From Anaerolineales bacterium UBA2317 (GTDB taxonomy: Bacteria > Chloroflexota > Anaerolineae > Anaerolineales > Villigracilaceae), in NCBI GenBank assembly GCA_002345215.1, contig DDVH01000022.1, positions 124,169-188,168 of the forward strand: a stretch of DNA of 64,000 nt. Reading direction: 5' to 3'. Position numbers and translations under genes: made by a program. The notes below the pieces were generated by a model. The model saw only the letters and a program-made list of their open reading frames with translations, searched no databases and was not told the DNA's origin. How positions within the stretch are numbered: the stretch's first letter is position 1; each line of letters begins with the position of its first letter. Below, piece after piece: positions 15,701 to 24,154 of the stretch.

Positions 15701-16858
15701 TCATTGCAAGCTTTCATAGATTTTTAGATTGGCTTGTAATTCTTTTTCCAGCGTAAATTGATTGAGAACTGTTTCTCTCGCTGATTTTTGTATCTCTTCT
15801 TGATTACTATTTAACACTTCAATAATTTTATTGGATAATCCATCTACATCATTGACATTCACAAAGTAGCCATTCTTTTTATTATCTATAACATCAATTA
15901 CTCCGCCTACAGGTGTAGCGATGACAGTTTTCCCGCACGCCATGGCTTCTAACACAGCATTGGGCATTCCATCTCGTAAGGAAGGATGAACAAAGACATC
16001 TATCAAAGAGTAATACGCTGGTAAATCTTTGTGGGGGATGAGACCTGTGACGATGATTCGGGAATCGGGATTCGTAACTTGGAATTCATCAAAGAATTTT
16101 TTATCTTCACCCTGTCTTATTTCGCCGACGATTAATAATGTCACAGGTTGTTTCTTATTAACCTGCGCATAGGCAAGCAGGAGTGTTTGTAAGCCCTTTT
16201 TTTCTCTCAACTCGCCGACAAAACTGATAACTTTTCTTTCTTCTTTCTTCTTTCCTTCTTCCACTTTCAACTTTCCACTTTCTATTTCTAAAGCCTCTGC
16301 TAACAAAGTATTTCTTTCTATCGGCTTGAAATGTTCAGTATCAATGCCATTCGGAATCAAAATAATTTCTCTATCAATAAATGCTTTTGCTTTTTTGACC
16401 AATACACTTGCATTGGTAGTGACTGCATTTGCATTTTGTAGTGCAAACATGACATGTGAAAATTTGCTGGGGTCAAATGCGGCGCGTTCGATGTCGTTTC
16501 CTCGAATGGATACAATGCTTGGAATGTTCAAGTATTTACCTGCATACGTCGCCACGAAACCTGCTTGCGGAAGAAAATAGGCTTGGATTATGTCAAATGA
16601 TTCTTTTTGATGGGCTTGAACGATTAATTCAAACCAATCTACTAACGTATCATCCACACGTTTGTGTGCGCCGAAGCGTGTGACGCTGATTCTGTTTGAT
16701 GAAAGTGTATGCGTCTCGGAGGCTGGCAGGTTGGAGGTTGGGACGAAGAGGCGGATTTCATGTCCTGCATCTGCAAGTAGATTTGCGAGTCTGTGAGTCG
16801 AGATTGCAAGCCCGCCAATGTCTGGTGTATACTTTTCGGTAAGAAATGCGATTTTCAT
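15701..16858 (-). CDS. Family 4 glycosyltransferase
   Basis: 385 residues, GT-B fold. N-terminal MKIAFLTEKYTPDIGGLAIST, central IRGNDIERAAFDP, and the C-terminal donor-binding segment RDGMPNAVLEAMACGKTVIATPVGG with the EX7E motif. It transfers a sugar from a nucleotide donor, probably for cell-surface glycan. Odd: residues about 193-212 are Lys/Glu-rich and are encoded by an almost pure purine tract, which looks like a repeat inserted in a surface loop. No clear Shine-Dalgarno precedes the ATG. Confidence 0.88.
   Translation of the reverse strand: MKIAFLTEKYTPDIGGLAISTHRLANLLADAGHEIRLFVPTSNLPASETHTLSSNRISVTRFGAHKRVDDTLVDWFELIVQAHQKESFDIIQAYFLPQAGFVATYAGKYLNIPSIVSIRGNDIERAAFDPSKFSHVMFALQNANAVTTNASVLVKKAKAFIDREIILIPNGIDTEHFKPIERNTLLAEALEIESGKLKVEEGKKKEERKVISFVGELREKKGLQTLLLAYAQVNKKQPVTLLIVGEIRQGEDKKFFDEFQVTNPDSRIIVTGLIPHKDLPAYYSLIDVFVHPSLRDGMPNAVLEAMACGKTVIATPVGGVIDVIDNKKNGYFVNVNDVDGLSNKIIEVLNSNQEEIQKSARETVLNQFTLEKELQANLKIYESLQ
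16231..16288. repeat. Polypyrimidine/polypurine tract inside the glycosyltransferase gene
   Basis: About 58 bases of nearly pure C/T on the plus strand, built from TTTCTTCTTTC and ACTTTCAACTTTCCACTTTC units. It encodes a Lys/Glu-rich insertion between the two Rossmann halves. The AACTTTCMACTTTC units resemble the family 3 intergenic repeats. Confidence 0.55.
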
Positions 16859-16867
16859 TTTAATCAG

Positions 16868-16937
16868 GAGATTGCTTCATCATCGTGGTCTCGATACACG
16901 CTTTGCGCACTCGACCAGCGATGACTCGCAATGACAT
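16868..16937. repeat. Partial family 2 repeat (GGTCTCGATACACG...CTCGACCAGCGATGACTCGC)
   Basis: Single hairpin half with the TCGATAC...CACTCGACC arms and the tail GATGACTCGCAATGACAT; nearly identical to the segment near 60701. Confidence 0.7.
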
Positions 16938-16945
16938 AAAAAATT

Positions 16946-17227
16946 ATGGCTGAACAATGTGAAATGGTGATTGGTTATTTGGTGCCGCATCGTTGTGAGA
17001 ATCCTTCGTTGGGAACTTGCACAAAATGTGGGCGTGGGTTTTGCGATGAGCATACGAATCAAAGAAAAGAGGGGCGAGTGTGTTTGGCTTGTCAGCAAGG
17101 GTTAGATATTCCTGTGGCGTTGCCGATTGCGGCGACTTTGTTTACGGCAACTGATTTGGATACGTTTGGTCGTTCTAGTACGTGGGATGATAATGATAGC
17201 AGTGATGTGTTTTCGGATTTGAGTTGA
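16946..17227 (+). CDS. Small Cys/His-rich zinc-binding protein, B-box-like
   Basis: 93 residues. Residues about 11-52 carry a B-box-like pattern of Cys and His (HRCENPS, CTKCGRGFCDEH, CLACQ), enough for one or two zinc ions. The rest is short hydrophobic (about 58-68) and an acidic, Asp/Ser-rich tail (DDNDSSD). Such small B-box-like proteins are common in Anaerolineae but unassigned. Flanked by partial family 2 repeats on both sides. No clear Shine-Dalgarno. Confidence 0.6.
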   Translation: MAEQCEMVIGYLVPHRCENPSLGTCTKCGRGFCDEHTNQRKEGRVCLACQQGLDIPVALPIAATLFTATDLDTFGRSSTWDDNDSSDVFSDLS

Positions 17228-17229
17228 TA

Positions 17230-17280
17230 TGTGGTCTCGATACGCTTCGATACTCGACCATCAGCCCTCGCAACGACATT
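17230..17280. repeat. Partial family 2 repeat
   Basis: GTGGTCTCGATACGCTTCGATACTCGACCATC hairpin between convergent genes. Confidence 0.65.
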
Positions 17281-17283
17281 TGC

Positions 17284-18348
17284 TTAATATGGACCGATAG
17301 TCTCCCATATTTTTTTGTTCTGATCAATAAAATCATCACAACGCTGGCAAGGTTTCAATGAAGGTGGGTGCATTTTTAAGCGGATGTGACGATAGGCATC
17401 CCCTTCCCAAATTTCTTTGAAAGATTGATTGATAATATTTCCAATCGGCGGGATTTTTTCGCGCGTCATACAACACACATACACATTGCCATTGAAGTCA
17501 ATCAGACTATGAGTCCATGGGGCATAGCAGGGATGTTTATCATAATACCCAAAAGCGTATCTGCCAGCGCGTCCTAACCTGACCTGCGACTCGTCTCTGC
17601 CAAAGGGAAACGCATCTTCATCCGACACAATTAAATCGAGTGCCAAAGCGCGTTCTGCAATCTTTGGCGCAATCTCTTCATTGAATAATGCAATGTCTTT
17701 TTTGCGCATGGATAATATTTCACCGCAGTGGTCATCTACAGGGATTAAGTTAATACCATCCGCGCCAAGTTCGTGAGCTAAATCAGGTAATGAAGCGAGG
17801 GTTTGATAATTTGTGCGGCTGACGACGGTGTTAATGCGTATGGTCAATTTGCCTTTGTGTTTATAACGATTAAACAATTGCACAGCTTTGACTGTAGATT
17901 TGAATGCACCTTCAACTCCGCGAATCTTTTCGTGCATTTTTCGGTTTGGTGAATCAATAGAAATATTTACGCCACGTAACCCGCCTTCGACTAGTCGCTT
18001 GGCTTTTTCTTTGGTGACCAATGTTCCGTTAGTCGTCATGGTGACTTTGATGCCCGAAGATGATGCAGTTTCTACAAAATCTGGGATGTGTGGTCTAAGC
18101 ATGGGTTCGCCACCAGAGATGTGAATTTTTTTCGTCCCCATGTTTGCGAGTTCAGTAATCACTTCTTTGAAGCGTTCGGCAGTGACAGGTGGTTCGCGTG
18201 TATCACGCCAGTGATTGCACATCTCACATTTGAGATTGCACCCGTAAAAGACTTTGATTTTTACATATAAAGGTTTGTACGCGCGCGCATTGAGTACGGC
18301 TTGAAGCAACTCGTTTTTATCATTTGCAACAGTCTCTGGGCTGTACAT
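17284..18348 (-). CDS. Radical SAM protein with SPASM-like C-terminus
   Basis: 354 residues. The radical SAM cluster motif is CNLKCEMC (C37, C41, C44), followed by ISGGEPMLRP. The C-terminal part has cysteines for an auxiliary cluster: HPCYAPW, VYVCCMTR and LKPCQRCDDF. This is the layout of peptide-modifying maturases and of lipid or sugar-modifying SPASM enzymes. No precursor peptide gene is visible nearby. It lies downstream of the Lgt-like and TlpA-like genes on the same strand. TACAAT six bases before the ATG, with no Shine-Dalgarno, suggests an extra leaderless start. Confidence 0.85.
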   Translation of the reverse strand: MYSPETVANDKNELLQAVLNARAYKPLYVKIKVFYGCNLKCEMCNHWRDTREPPVTAERFKEVITELANMGTKKIHISGGEPMLRPHIPDFVETASSSGIKVTMTTNGTLVTKEKAKRLVEGGLRGVNISIDSPNRKMHEKIRGVEGAFKSTVKAVQLFNRYKHKGKLTIRINTVVSRTNYQTLASLPDLAHELGADGINLIPVDDHCGEILSMRKKDIALFNEEIAPKIAERALALDLIVSDEDAFPFGRDESQVRLGRAGRYAFGYYDKHPCYAPWTHSLIDFNGNVYVCCMTREKIPPIGNIINQSFKEIWEGDAYRHIRLKMHPPSLKPCQRCDDFIDQNKKIWETIGPY

Positions 18349-18354
18349 GATTTG

Positions 18355-18360
18355 ATTGTA
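18355..18360 (-). promoter_or_regulatory. Candidate -10 box of a leaderless promoter
   Basis: Minus-strand TACAAT, then CAAATC and the ATG of the radical SAM gene. Confidence 0.45.
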
Positions 18361-19092
18361 TCACTGGGGAGTGGTGGTTTGTTTAAGGCGGATTTCAATT
18401 AATATGAAACAGATTATTAAAACAATAAGTGAAATGACTTGTTCTTGTTTGATGCCGTTAAGTATCAAGGTTAAATCGGCGCGGAACATGCCCAGAAAAA
18501 TTTGTGAGGCGGATGTCAATGCGGCGAAGGTGAGGAAGTGAATGCCGGGGCGAAGAGTCTGTTTGGGGAACCAGAGCAGGCAGAAGATGAGGAGTGAAGC
18601 GATGAAGGCGTAGATTTGAGTCGGGTGGCGGGTAGCGTTCCATAAATCAATGCCCCAAGGTTGTGAGGTGGGAATCCCAAAGGCTGTGCCTGCGGCGAGA
18701 TGACTTAATGCTAAGCCATTCACTAGAATTGCAAAGAATGGTGTGAGTGCATCTATGCTTGACCAAAAAGAAAGTTTGCGGCGTTGAATAATTATCAATG
18801 CGATGATGATAAATACGACACTGCCACCGAAGACATCGAATAAATCTACGTTGACGGAAACAATGCTGAAAGGACTTTGAATAAAAGCAGTTATGTTTTG
18901 TAACATAAAAGATAAACGTCCGCCAATGATAAAACCGATAAAGCCATAATAAATGATTAGGCTGAGGTCATCTTTATCTATGCCGAAACGTTCGGCGCGT
19001 TTTTCTGTAAGTGTAGCCCCAAGCCAAACGGCGAGCACAAGCAAAATTAAATGGCGAGGCGGAGCGAAGATGTCCCGAAATAATTCAAGCAT
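18361..19092 (-). CDS. Prolipoprotein diacylglyceryl transferase (Lgt)-like membrane protein
   Basis: 243 residues with six to seven membrane helices. Lgt landmarks are GGRLSFML (family GGRLGYVL), HLAAGTAFGIPTSQPWGI and RHPTQIYAF (family RHPxQLYE). It would move diacylglycerol to the lipobox Cys of preprolipoproteins, of which this window has several. It is somewhat short and divergent, and lacks the usual E of the RHPTQ.YE motif (F here), so it may be a paralogue with another role. Seven bases downstream of the TlpA-like gene; likely one operon. Confidence 0.75.
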   Translation of the reverse strand: MLELFRDIFAPPRHLILLVLAVWLGATLTEKRAERFGIDKDDLSLIIYYGFIGFIIGGRLSFMLQNITAFIQSPFSIVSVNVDLFDVFGGSVVFIIIALIIIQRRKLSFWSSIDALTPFFAILVNGLALSHLAAGTAFGIPTSQPWGIDLWNATRHPTQIYAFIASLLIFCLLWFPKQTLRPGIHFLTFAALTSASQIFLGMFRADLTLILNGIKQEQVISLIVLIICFILIEIRLKQTTTPQ

Positions 19093-19098
19093 GGATTT

Positions 19099-19632
19099 TT
19101 ATTCCAAGATTTTTTCAATGCGTGTGCGCAATAACGCTTCGGACATCGGTCCACCGATGACTACTTCGGTGATGATGCCTGCTCGATTGATAAAGTAAGA
19201 CGATGGCAATGAGCGCAGTTGATATGCGCTGGCGGTTTTACCTGTTTCATCTAATAAAATTGGAAAGGTGAGTCCGTATTCATTTGCGAATGGCACAATG
19301 GCAAGCGGATAATCTTGATGGGTCATGTTGATGGCTAAAATGACCAAGCCTTGTGATTCGTATTCTTCGTACAATTTTTGCATGGCGGGCATTTCAGCAC
19401 GGCAAGGCGGACACCACGTTGCCCATAGATTAATCAACACGGCTTTGCCTTTTAATTCTGAAAGCGTATACGTTTCACCATCAGGTGTTTTTAAAGTGAA
19501 ATCTGGTGCGGAGAAACCTTCTTGTGGAGCAAATCCGTTGGTGATGTTGCTAGTGTCTGCTGAGATTCCAATCCATGCGACGCTGGCGATGATAGCGAGG
19601 GAATATAAAATGATACGTTGAGTTTGTGACAT
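19099..19632 (-). CDS. TlpA/ResA-like thiol-disulfide oxidoreductase
   Basis: 177 residues. One N-terminal membrane helix (about 7-23) and an extracytoplasmic thioredoxin fold with active site WCPPC (C74, C77) in LINLWATWCPPCRAEMP. The family reduces disulfides in exported proteins, for example apocytochrome c. First gene of a set with Lgt-like and radical SAM genes. TAAAAT is six bases before the ATG and no Shine-Dalgarno is present. Confidence 0.9.
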   Translation of the reverse strand: MSQTQRIILYSLAIIASVAWIGISADTSNITNGFAPQEGFSAPDFTLKTPDGETYTLSELKGKAVLINLWATWCPPCRAEMPAMQKLYEEYESQGLVILAINMTHQDYPLAIVPFANEYGLTFPILLDETGKTASAYQLRSLPSSYFINRAGIITEVVIGGPMSEALLRTRIEKILE

Positions 19633-19638
19633 GCTATG

Positions 19639-19644
19639 ATTTTA
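19639..19644 (-). promoter_or_regulatory. Candidate -10 box of a leaderless promoter
   Basis: Minus-strand TAAAAT, then CATAGC and the ATG of the TlpA-like gene. Confidence 0.45.
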
Positions 19645-19813
19645 TCAAGTCAAATGAATTATCTTTGGTATCAAGGGATTCCACTACGATGCCGACGTTA
19701 TCCATTCGTTTGAGAGTCATTTATTATCCTGTAGATTGTGACATGCCGAGATTTTATTAAGGATTTTGAAGATGGAGAAGTTTGTAAATTTCAAGACAGT
19801 TGCTGCACGCTTT

Positions 19814-19827
19814 GTTGGGCTGTGTTC
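19814..19827. repeat. Inverted repeat bracketing the propeller gene, left copy
   Basis: GTTGGGCTGTGTTC; its inverted counterpart GAACAGCCCAAC is at 21091. The two differ by a two-base indel. Confidence 0.5.
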
Positions 19828-19852
19828 TGCCTCTGTATCTGTTTCTTTTTAC

Positions 19853-21055
19853 TTACGGTGACCATTGGAATTGCGATAACCAACTTTCATTAATGTTTGA
19901 GTATGTGAGGCGAGTTTGATTACTACCGTCATTATTCATTATATAAATTTCAGGTTGTCCATCGCGGTATGAAATAAATGCAATTTTTTTGCCATCAGGT
20001 GACCATCTGGGATTATTGTCATCTGGTCCATCTGTTATACAATCTGTCTCAATGCTATTTGAGTTCATGACACAGATTTTGTCAACGATTCGATCTCCTA
20101 TTTGACTCCTGTACATAAACGTAAAATTTTCGCCATCGGGTGACCACATTTATTGCCCACTTATGAGCCATTCTGATCCCTGTGTGAGAGTAATCCGAGT
20201 TTCATCACTTCCATCAGAATTGATAGCGTAAATTTCATAATATTTAGTATTAAAGTTGGTCGACATGTATATGATTGTTTTACCTTTCGGCAGCCAAGAC
20301 GGATTGATATTATAGCTAATATGGTTGGGGTATTTTGGGTTATTTGTCAGCTTTAATTCGCCACTACCATCTATGTTGATAACGTAAATATCGCCTTGTT
20401 TATTACGTAAAGACCAAAAGGCAATCTGTTTACCATCGGGTGACCACTCAAAAAAACGATCATCGAATTCATTATTAGTAATCTGCTTTTTCTCGCCGCC
20501 ATCAGAGTTCATTATGAAAATTTCACATGATTCAAAAGCATAAGAATGGCAGCCTACATATGCAATCTTTGTACCATCTGGAGACCATTTGGGTTCATCA
20601 AACCCAATTTCAGGAAATGATTTAGTTAAATTGATTTCCTCTTCACCATTAGCATTAATAATAAAAATATCTCTTCCTGCTCTTCCTCCTGTATTTCCTT
20701 GTGATATATAGATAATTTTTTCTCCGTTTGGTGACCAGTTTGGGTCAGTATTATCACCAGAATTGTAGGTAAGGCGGATTTGTTCGCTTCCATCAGAGTT
20801 CATGATATAGATATCTAGTTTCCCATCACGTGTTGAAACAAAAGCGATTTTACCTAGTCCACCGCCAACAGGGGTTGGTGTAATAGTTGGCGATACTGTT
20901 GGTTTTGGTGTCGATGTTGATGTAAAAGTGGATGTAGGAGTGGATATTAAAGTTGGTGTGTTTTTTGGGTTAAATTGCGTTTTGACGCTACAACTTGATT
21001 CCACTAAAATCAGTAGTAAACCAATAAGAATGATAGTATGTTGTTTTGAAATCAC
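19853..21055 (-). pseudogene. TolB/PD40-type beta-propeller lipoprotein interrupted by an in-frame TAA
   Basis: GTG start with GGAGGAAAG upstream. A hydrophobic signal with an atypical lipobox (ESSC) and a Pro/Thr-rich linker (about 30-65) lead into PD40 repeats, each with a WSPDG-like turn and IYIMNSDGS. After about 301 residues a TAA (20150-20152) falls exactly before the next WSPDG; the same frame continues at once with MWSPDGENF for two more blades until 19853. No frameshift is needed, so one base change would restore about 400 residues. The second part also ends on WSP, so the 3' end may be truncated too. Nonsense mutation, stop readthrough, or assembly error are all possible. Confidence 0.7.
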
Positions 21056-21090
21056 CTTTCCTCCATGATAACTTTAACTGTACTATCAAG

Positions 21091-21102
21091 GAACAGCCCA
21101 AC
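21091..21102. repeat. Inverted repeat bracketing the propeller gene, right copy
   Basis: GAACAGCCCAAC, inverted counterpart of 19814-19827. Confidence 0.5.
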
Positions 21103-21107
21103 TAGTA

Positions 21108-21191
21108 GTTATACGGAACTTGGCTGTATAACATTCCATATAGGGGTGTTATACAGAATAATGCTGCATAAATAATTATATACAGCATTAT
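21108..21191. repeat. Cluster of TATACAG/CTGTATA inverted repeats
   Basis: A perfect nine-base pair CTGTATAAC (21124) / GTTATACAG (21148) sits next to a further GTTATAC (21108) and an ATGCTG...CAGCAT hairpin (about 21161-21186). Intergenic between two divergent genes; it may be an operator, a structured leader or a mobile-element remnant. Confidence 0.5.
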
Positions 21192-21259
21192 ACATTCGTC
21201 AATTTACCAAAACAAGAAACCAAATCCCAATTCCCTTAATACAGTAAAATCTTTACCCT

Positions 21260-22150
21260 ATGCGTCTAAAAGCAGACATTACTTTATTCATCATCTCCAT
21301 CATCTGGGGTTCAGCATTTGTGGCACAACGAGTCGCGGGTCAATTGGGGAGCGTGTATCAATTTAACGGCTACCGATATTTATTAGCAGGCTTGGTTGTT
21401 TTACCATTTGCATGGAAAATATTTCGAATGCAAAAAATTTCATGTCCGCAATATATGTGGATGCTCATTGCAGGGTTTGTCTTATTTATCGCCGCGGCAT
21501 TTCAACAAGCGGGCATGTTATACACAACGGCAGGCAATGCAGGCTTTATCACCAGTTTATATGTCGTTCTGATTCCAATTGTCTTATTTATCTTCTGGGG
21601 CGAAAAACCACATTGGATTTATATCGTGGCGGTCGTATTGGCAATGATTGGTGCATTTTTACTTTCCACTGGTGGAACATTTCACGTTCAATTTGGTGAC
21701 TTGTTAGAATTAATCGGTGCCTTGTTTTGGACAATTCATGTTATTTTGTTAGGCAAGTTTGCATCTAAATTTGAAGCGTTGACGTTTTCTGTGGGTCAAT
21801 TAATTGTGTGCGGAATGTTGAATCTCGGCGTGGGCATCGTCATTGAGCCTGCCATGCAATTTAATCCACAACTATTATTCGCCATCGGATATACTGCCTT
21901 CTTTTCATTAGGATTATGCTACACCTTGCAGATTTGGGCACAACGTCACACGCCTCCCGCCGACGCCGCCCTGATTCTCAGCCTTGAAGCAGTCTTTGCC
22001 GTTTTAGCAGGTTGGTTGATATTAAATGAAACTCTCGTTATGATACAAATCATAGGATGTGTTTTAATTTTCATTGCCGTGATGTTGTCACAACTCAAAG
22101 AATGGACGTCTGGCAAGTTAGACCATGAACATTTAATTGAAGGAAGATAA
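21260..22150 (+). CDS. EamA/DMT family permease
   Basis: 296 residues with ten predicted membrane helices in two EamA halves. Typical elements: IIWGSAFVAQRVAG in helix 1, TTAGNAGFITSLYVVLIPI, and the C-terminal PPADAALILSLEAVFAVLAGWLILNE. The family exports or imports small metabolites such as amino acids; the substrate cannot be read from the sequence. No Shine-Dalgarno; TAAAAT lies nine bases before the ATG. Confidence 0.9.
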   Translation: MRLKADITLFIISIIWGSAFVAQRVAGQLGSVYQFNGYRYLLAGLVVLPFAWKIFRMQKISCPQYMWMLIAGFVLFIAAAFQQAGMLYTTAGNAGFITSLYVVLIPIVLFIFWGEKPHWIYIVAVVLAMIGAFLLSTGGTFHVQFGDLLELIGALFWTIHVILLGKFASKFEALTFSVGQLIVCGMLNLGVGIVIEPAMQFNPQLLFAIGYTAFFSLGLCYTLQIWAQRHTPPADAALILSLEAVFAVLAGWLILNETLVMIQIIGCVLIFIAVMLSQLKEWTSGKLDHEHLIEGR

Positions 22151-22158
22151 AATACAAT

Positions 22159-22275
22159 GTCATTCTGAGCCACATTCTTGCTTTTTGTGGCGAAGAATCT
22201 CTACGATAATCTTAGAGACCCTTCGCCTAGTCTCGATACGGACTTCGTCCTACTCGACCAACGGCTCAGGGTGAC
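22159..22275. repeat. Dispersed repeat family 1 with nested family 2 core
   Basis: Ends GTCATTCTGAGCC and GGCTCAGGGTGAC; inside are TTGTGGCGAAGAATC, AGAGACCCTTCGCC, and a family 2 core AGTCTCGATACGGACTTCGTCCTACTCGACCA (as short arms TCTCGATA/TACTCGACC). Confidence 0.8.
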
Positions 22276-22291
22276 ACATTGAGAAGAAACC

Positions 22292-22873
22292 ATGACAAAC
22301 CGAATCGAAGAACTAGATTTATCCTTTCATCCGCTCACACAAAAACTATGGCGTGACTTTGAATTGCTATTTGGCGATAACGGCGCATGTGGTGGATGTT
22401 GGTGTATGCACTGGAAGTTACGAGGAAAAGCGTACGAGGAAAATAAAGGTGACGCGAACCGACAAATGATGAAGTCCATTGTTGACGCGAAAAAAAATCC
22501 AGGTTTGATTGCCTACTCAGAAGGGTATCCAATTGGATGGATTGCCATTGAGCCACGCAAAGAATATCTAAAACTTGCGCATTCAAAAATCCTCAAACCT
22601 GTTGATGATAAAGAAGTTTGGTCAATCACTTGTTTTTTTATTGAAAAAAAACATCGCCACAAAGGCATCAGCATTGAGTTAATCAAAGCCGCAATAGAAC
22701 ATGCAAAAAATAATGGCGCAAAAATTGTGGAAGGCTATCCCGTTGATTCAAAAACAAAACAAGCCCCACCGTTTATGTTTACAGGTTCTGCCCAAGCATT
22801 CAAAGAAGCGGGATTCAAAGAAGTGACTCGCAACTCACCAACTCGTCCAATTTTCCGATACAACATAAAATGA
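22292..22873 (+). CDS. GNAT family N-acetyltransferase
   Basis: 193 residues. Acetyl-CoA-binding pattern CFFIEKKHRHKGISIELIKAAIEHAK (short form of the Q/RxxGxG/A loop: RHKGIS), then GFKEV near the C-terminus. The N-terminal CGGCWCMHWK cysteine cluster is characteristic of a subgroup of bacterial GNATs annotated only as acetyltransferases. GAGAAG precedes the ATG. The stop overlaps the next start (ATGA). Confidence 0.82.
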   Translation: MTNRIEELDLSFHPLTQKLWRDFELLFGDNGACGGCWCMHWKLRGKAYEENKGDANRQMMKSIVDAKKNPGLIAYSEGYPIGWIAIEPRKEYLKLAHSKILKPVDDKEVWSITCFFIEKKHRHKGISIELIKAAIEHAKNNGAKIVEGYPVDSKTKQAPPFMFTGSAQAFKEAGFKEVTRNSPTRPIFRYNIK

Positions 22874-24114
22874 ATTTTCAACCTCCATCAAATTCATTCA
22901 CCACGCGCGATTATCAATTCATCACCATCGCCACGATTCTTTTTCTCGTCATTGCCAGCGCGTTGGTATATGTCAATCTTTCGTTTCCCAAAGGTGGCGG
23001 AGATTTTTATGTGCATTGGGTTTCGGCACGCGGATTTATATTTGAGCAAACTGACCCGTACAGTGGTTTGATTCCTGAGCGTGTGCAACAAATTGTTTAC
23101 GATGATGCGATTGAGGCAGGCGATGAAGTTTATATCTTAGACACACCTTTTCACATTCTTCTACTTTATTTTCCTTTCGCGCTTCTCTCTGACGTGGAAC
23201 TTGCTCGGGCGATTTTTACATTGGTGTTACAACTCGCATTGTTCGTGCTTGTTTATCTCAGTTTGCAATTAACAGGTTGGGAAGTGCCGCGTTGGTTCAC
23301 AATTTTATTTTTTGCCTTTTGTGTTTTGAACTTTTATACCTTTCAAGCGATTCTTGAAGCAAATCCTGTTTTAATTCTTGGGTTAATGTATGTGGGCATG
23401 TTATTTGCTTTATATGCCGAACAAGATGAATTGCTAGGCGCATTATTTGCTGTCTCTTTATATTATTGGGAAGTCAGCTTGCCATTTTTATTATTAATCG
23501 CATACCGTTGTTATACACAAAGTCGCACACGCGTACTGGCTGGATTTTTCATGCTTTCTTTTGTGTTATTTGTGGTTTCAATCTTTTTATATCCAAACTG
23601 GATCATCCCATACTTACGCGCTGGCATGAACAATTTGCGCGCAGATTTTGGTTTTTCTATTTTTACATCGCTACAAAATATCATCCACTCGTTTGGTAGT
23701 CCACTGGCATGGATAATTATCGTCATTCTCATCATTGCTTACGGCTACGAATGGAGTCGCATCTCCGAAGCCGATGATAGAAGATTTTATTGGGTTTGCT
23801 GTTTAGCACTCGCAATTGCACCCTTGCTAGGTTTTCGCACTGAAATAGAGCACCTTTCTATCTTAATCATTCCATTGGCTTTGATATTTTCTATCATCTA
23901 TGATCGCTGGAAAATTGGGACATTCTTAACTATTCTCGTATTATTAATTCTTTTTATATTGCCGTGGGCTTTGTATCTTTTTTCTCCCCTAACAAATTTG
24001 ACTGGAGATATTCTCTACTTATTCCTTCCGCTTTTCACCGTCATTGGCTTATACTGGATTCGTTGGTGGGCACTTCGTCCGCCACGCGTTTGGGCTGACT
24101 TAACTAAAAACTGA
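22870..24114 (+). CDS. Polytopic membrane glycosyltransferase-like protein (GT87/DUF2029 type)
   Basis: 414 residues with about ten hydrophobic helices. After the first helix comes GGGDFYVHWVSARGF and DPYSGL, the acidic first loop seen in GT-C polyprenyl-phosphate mannosyltransferases (GT87). These enzymes move a sugar from a lipid carrier on the outer face of the membrane. Translationally coupled to the GNAT gene and followed by two more GT-C-like genes, which suggests a small surface-glycan locus. Confidence 0.7.
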   Translation: MNFQPPSNSFTTRDYQFITIATILFLVIASALVYVNLSFPKGGGDFYVHWVSARGFIFEQTDPYSGLIPERVQQIVYDDAIEAGDEVYILDTPFHILLLYFPFALLSDVELARAIFTLVLQLALFVLVYLSLQLTGWEVPRWFTILFFAFCVLNFYTFQAILEANPVLILGLMYVGMLFALYAEQDELLGALFAVSLYYWEVSLPFLLLIAYRCYTQSRTRVLAGFFMLSFVLFVVSIFLYPNWIIPYLRAGMNNLRADFGFSIFTSLQNIIHSFGSPLAWIIIVILIIAYGYEWSRISEADDRRFYWVCCLALAIAPLLGFRTEIEHLSILIIPLALIFSIIYDRWKIGTFLTILVLLILFILPWALYLFSPLTNLTGDILYLFLPLFTVIGLYWIRWWALRPPRVWADLTKN

Positions 24115-24152
24115 TTACGCTTCACTGATTACTGATGACCGATTACTAATAA
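24111..24152. repeat. Degenerate CTGATTACTGATGACCGATTACT repeat
   Basis: Short tandem of CTGATTACnn units that begins in the last codons of the upstream gene and runs to the next ATG; reverse-complement relatives occur at 62044. Confidence 0.6.
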
Positions 24153-24154
24153 CT

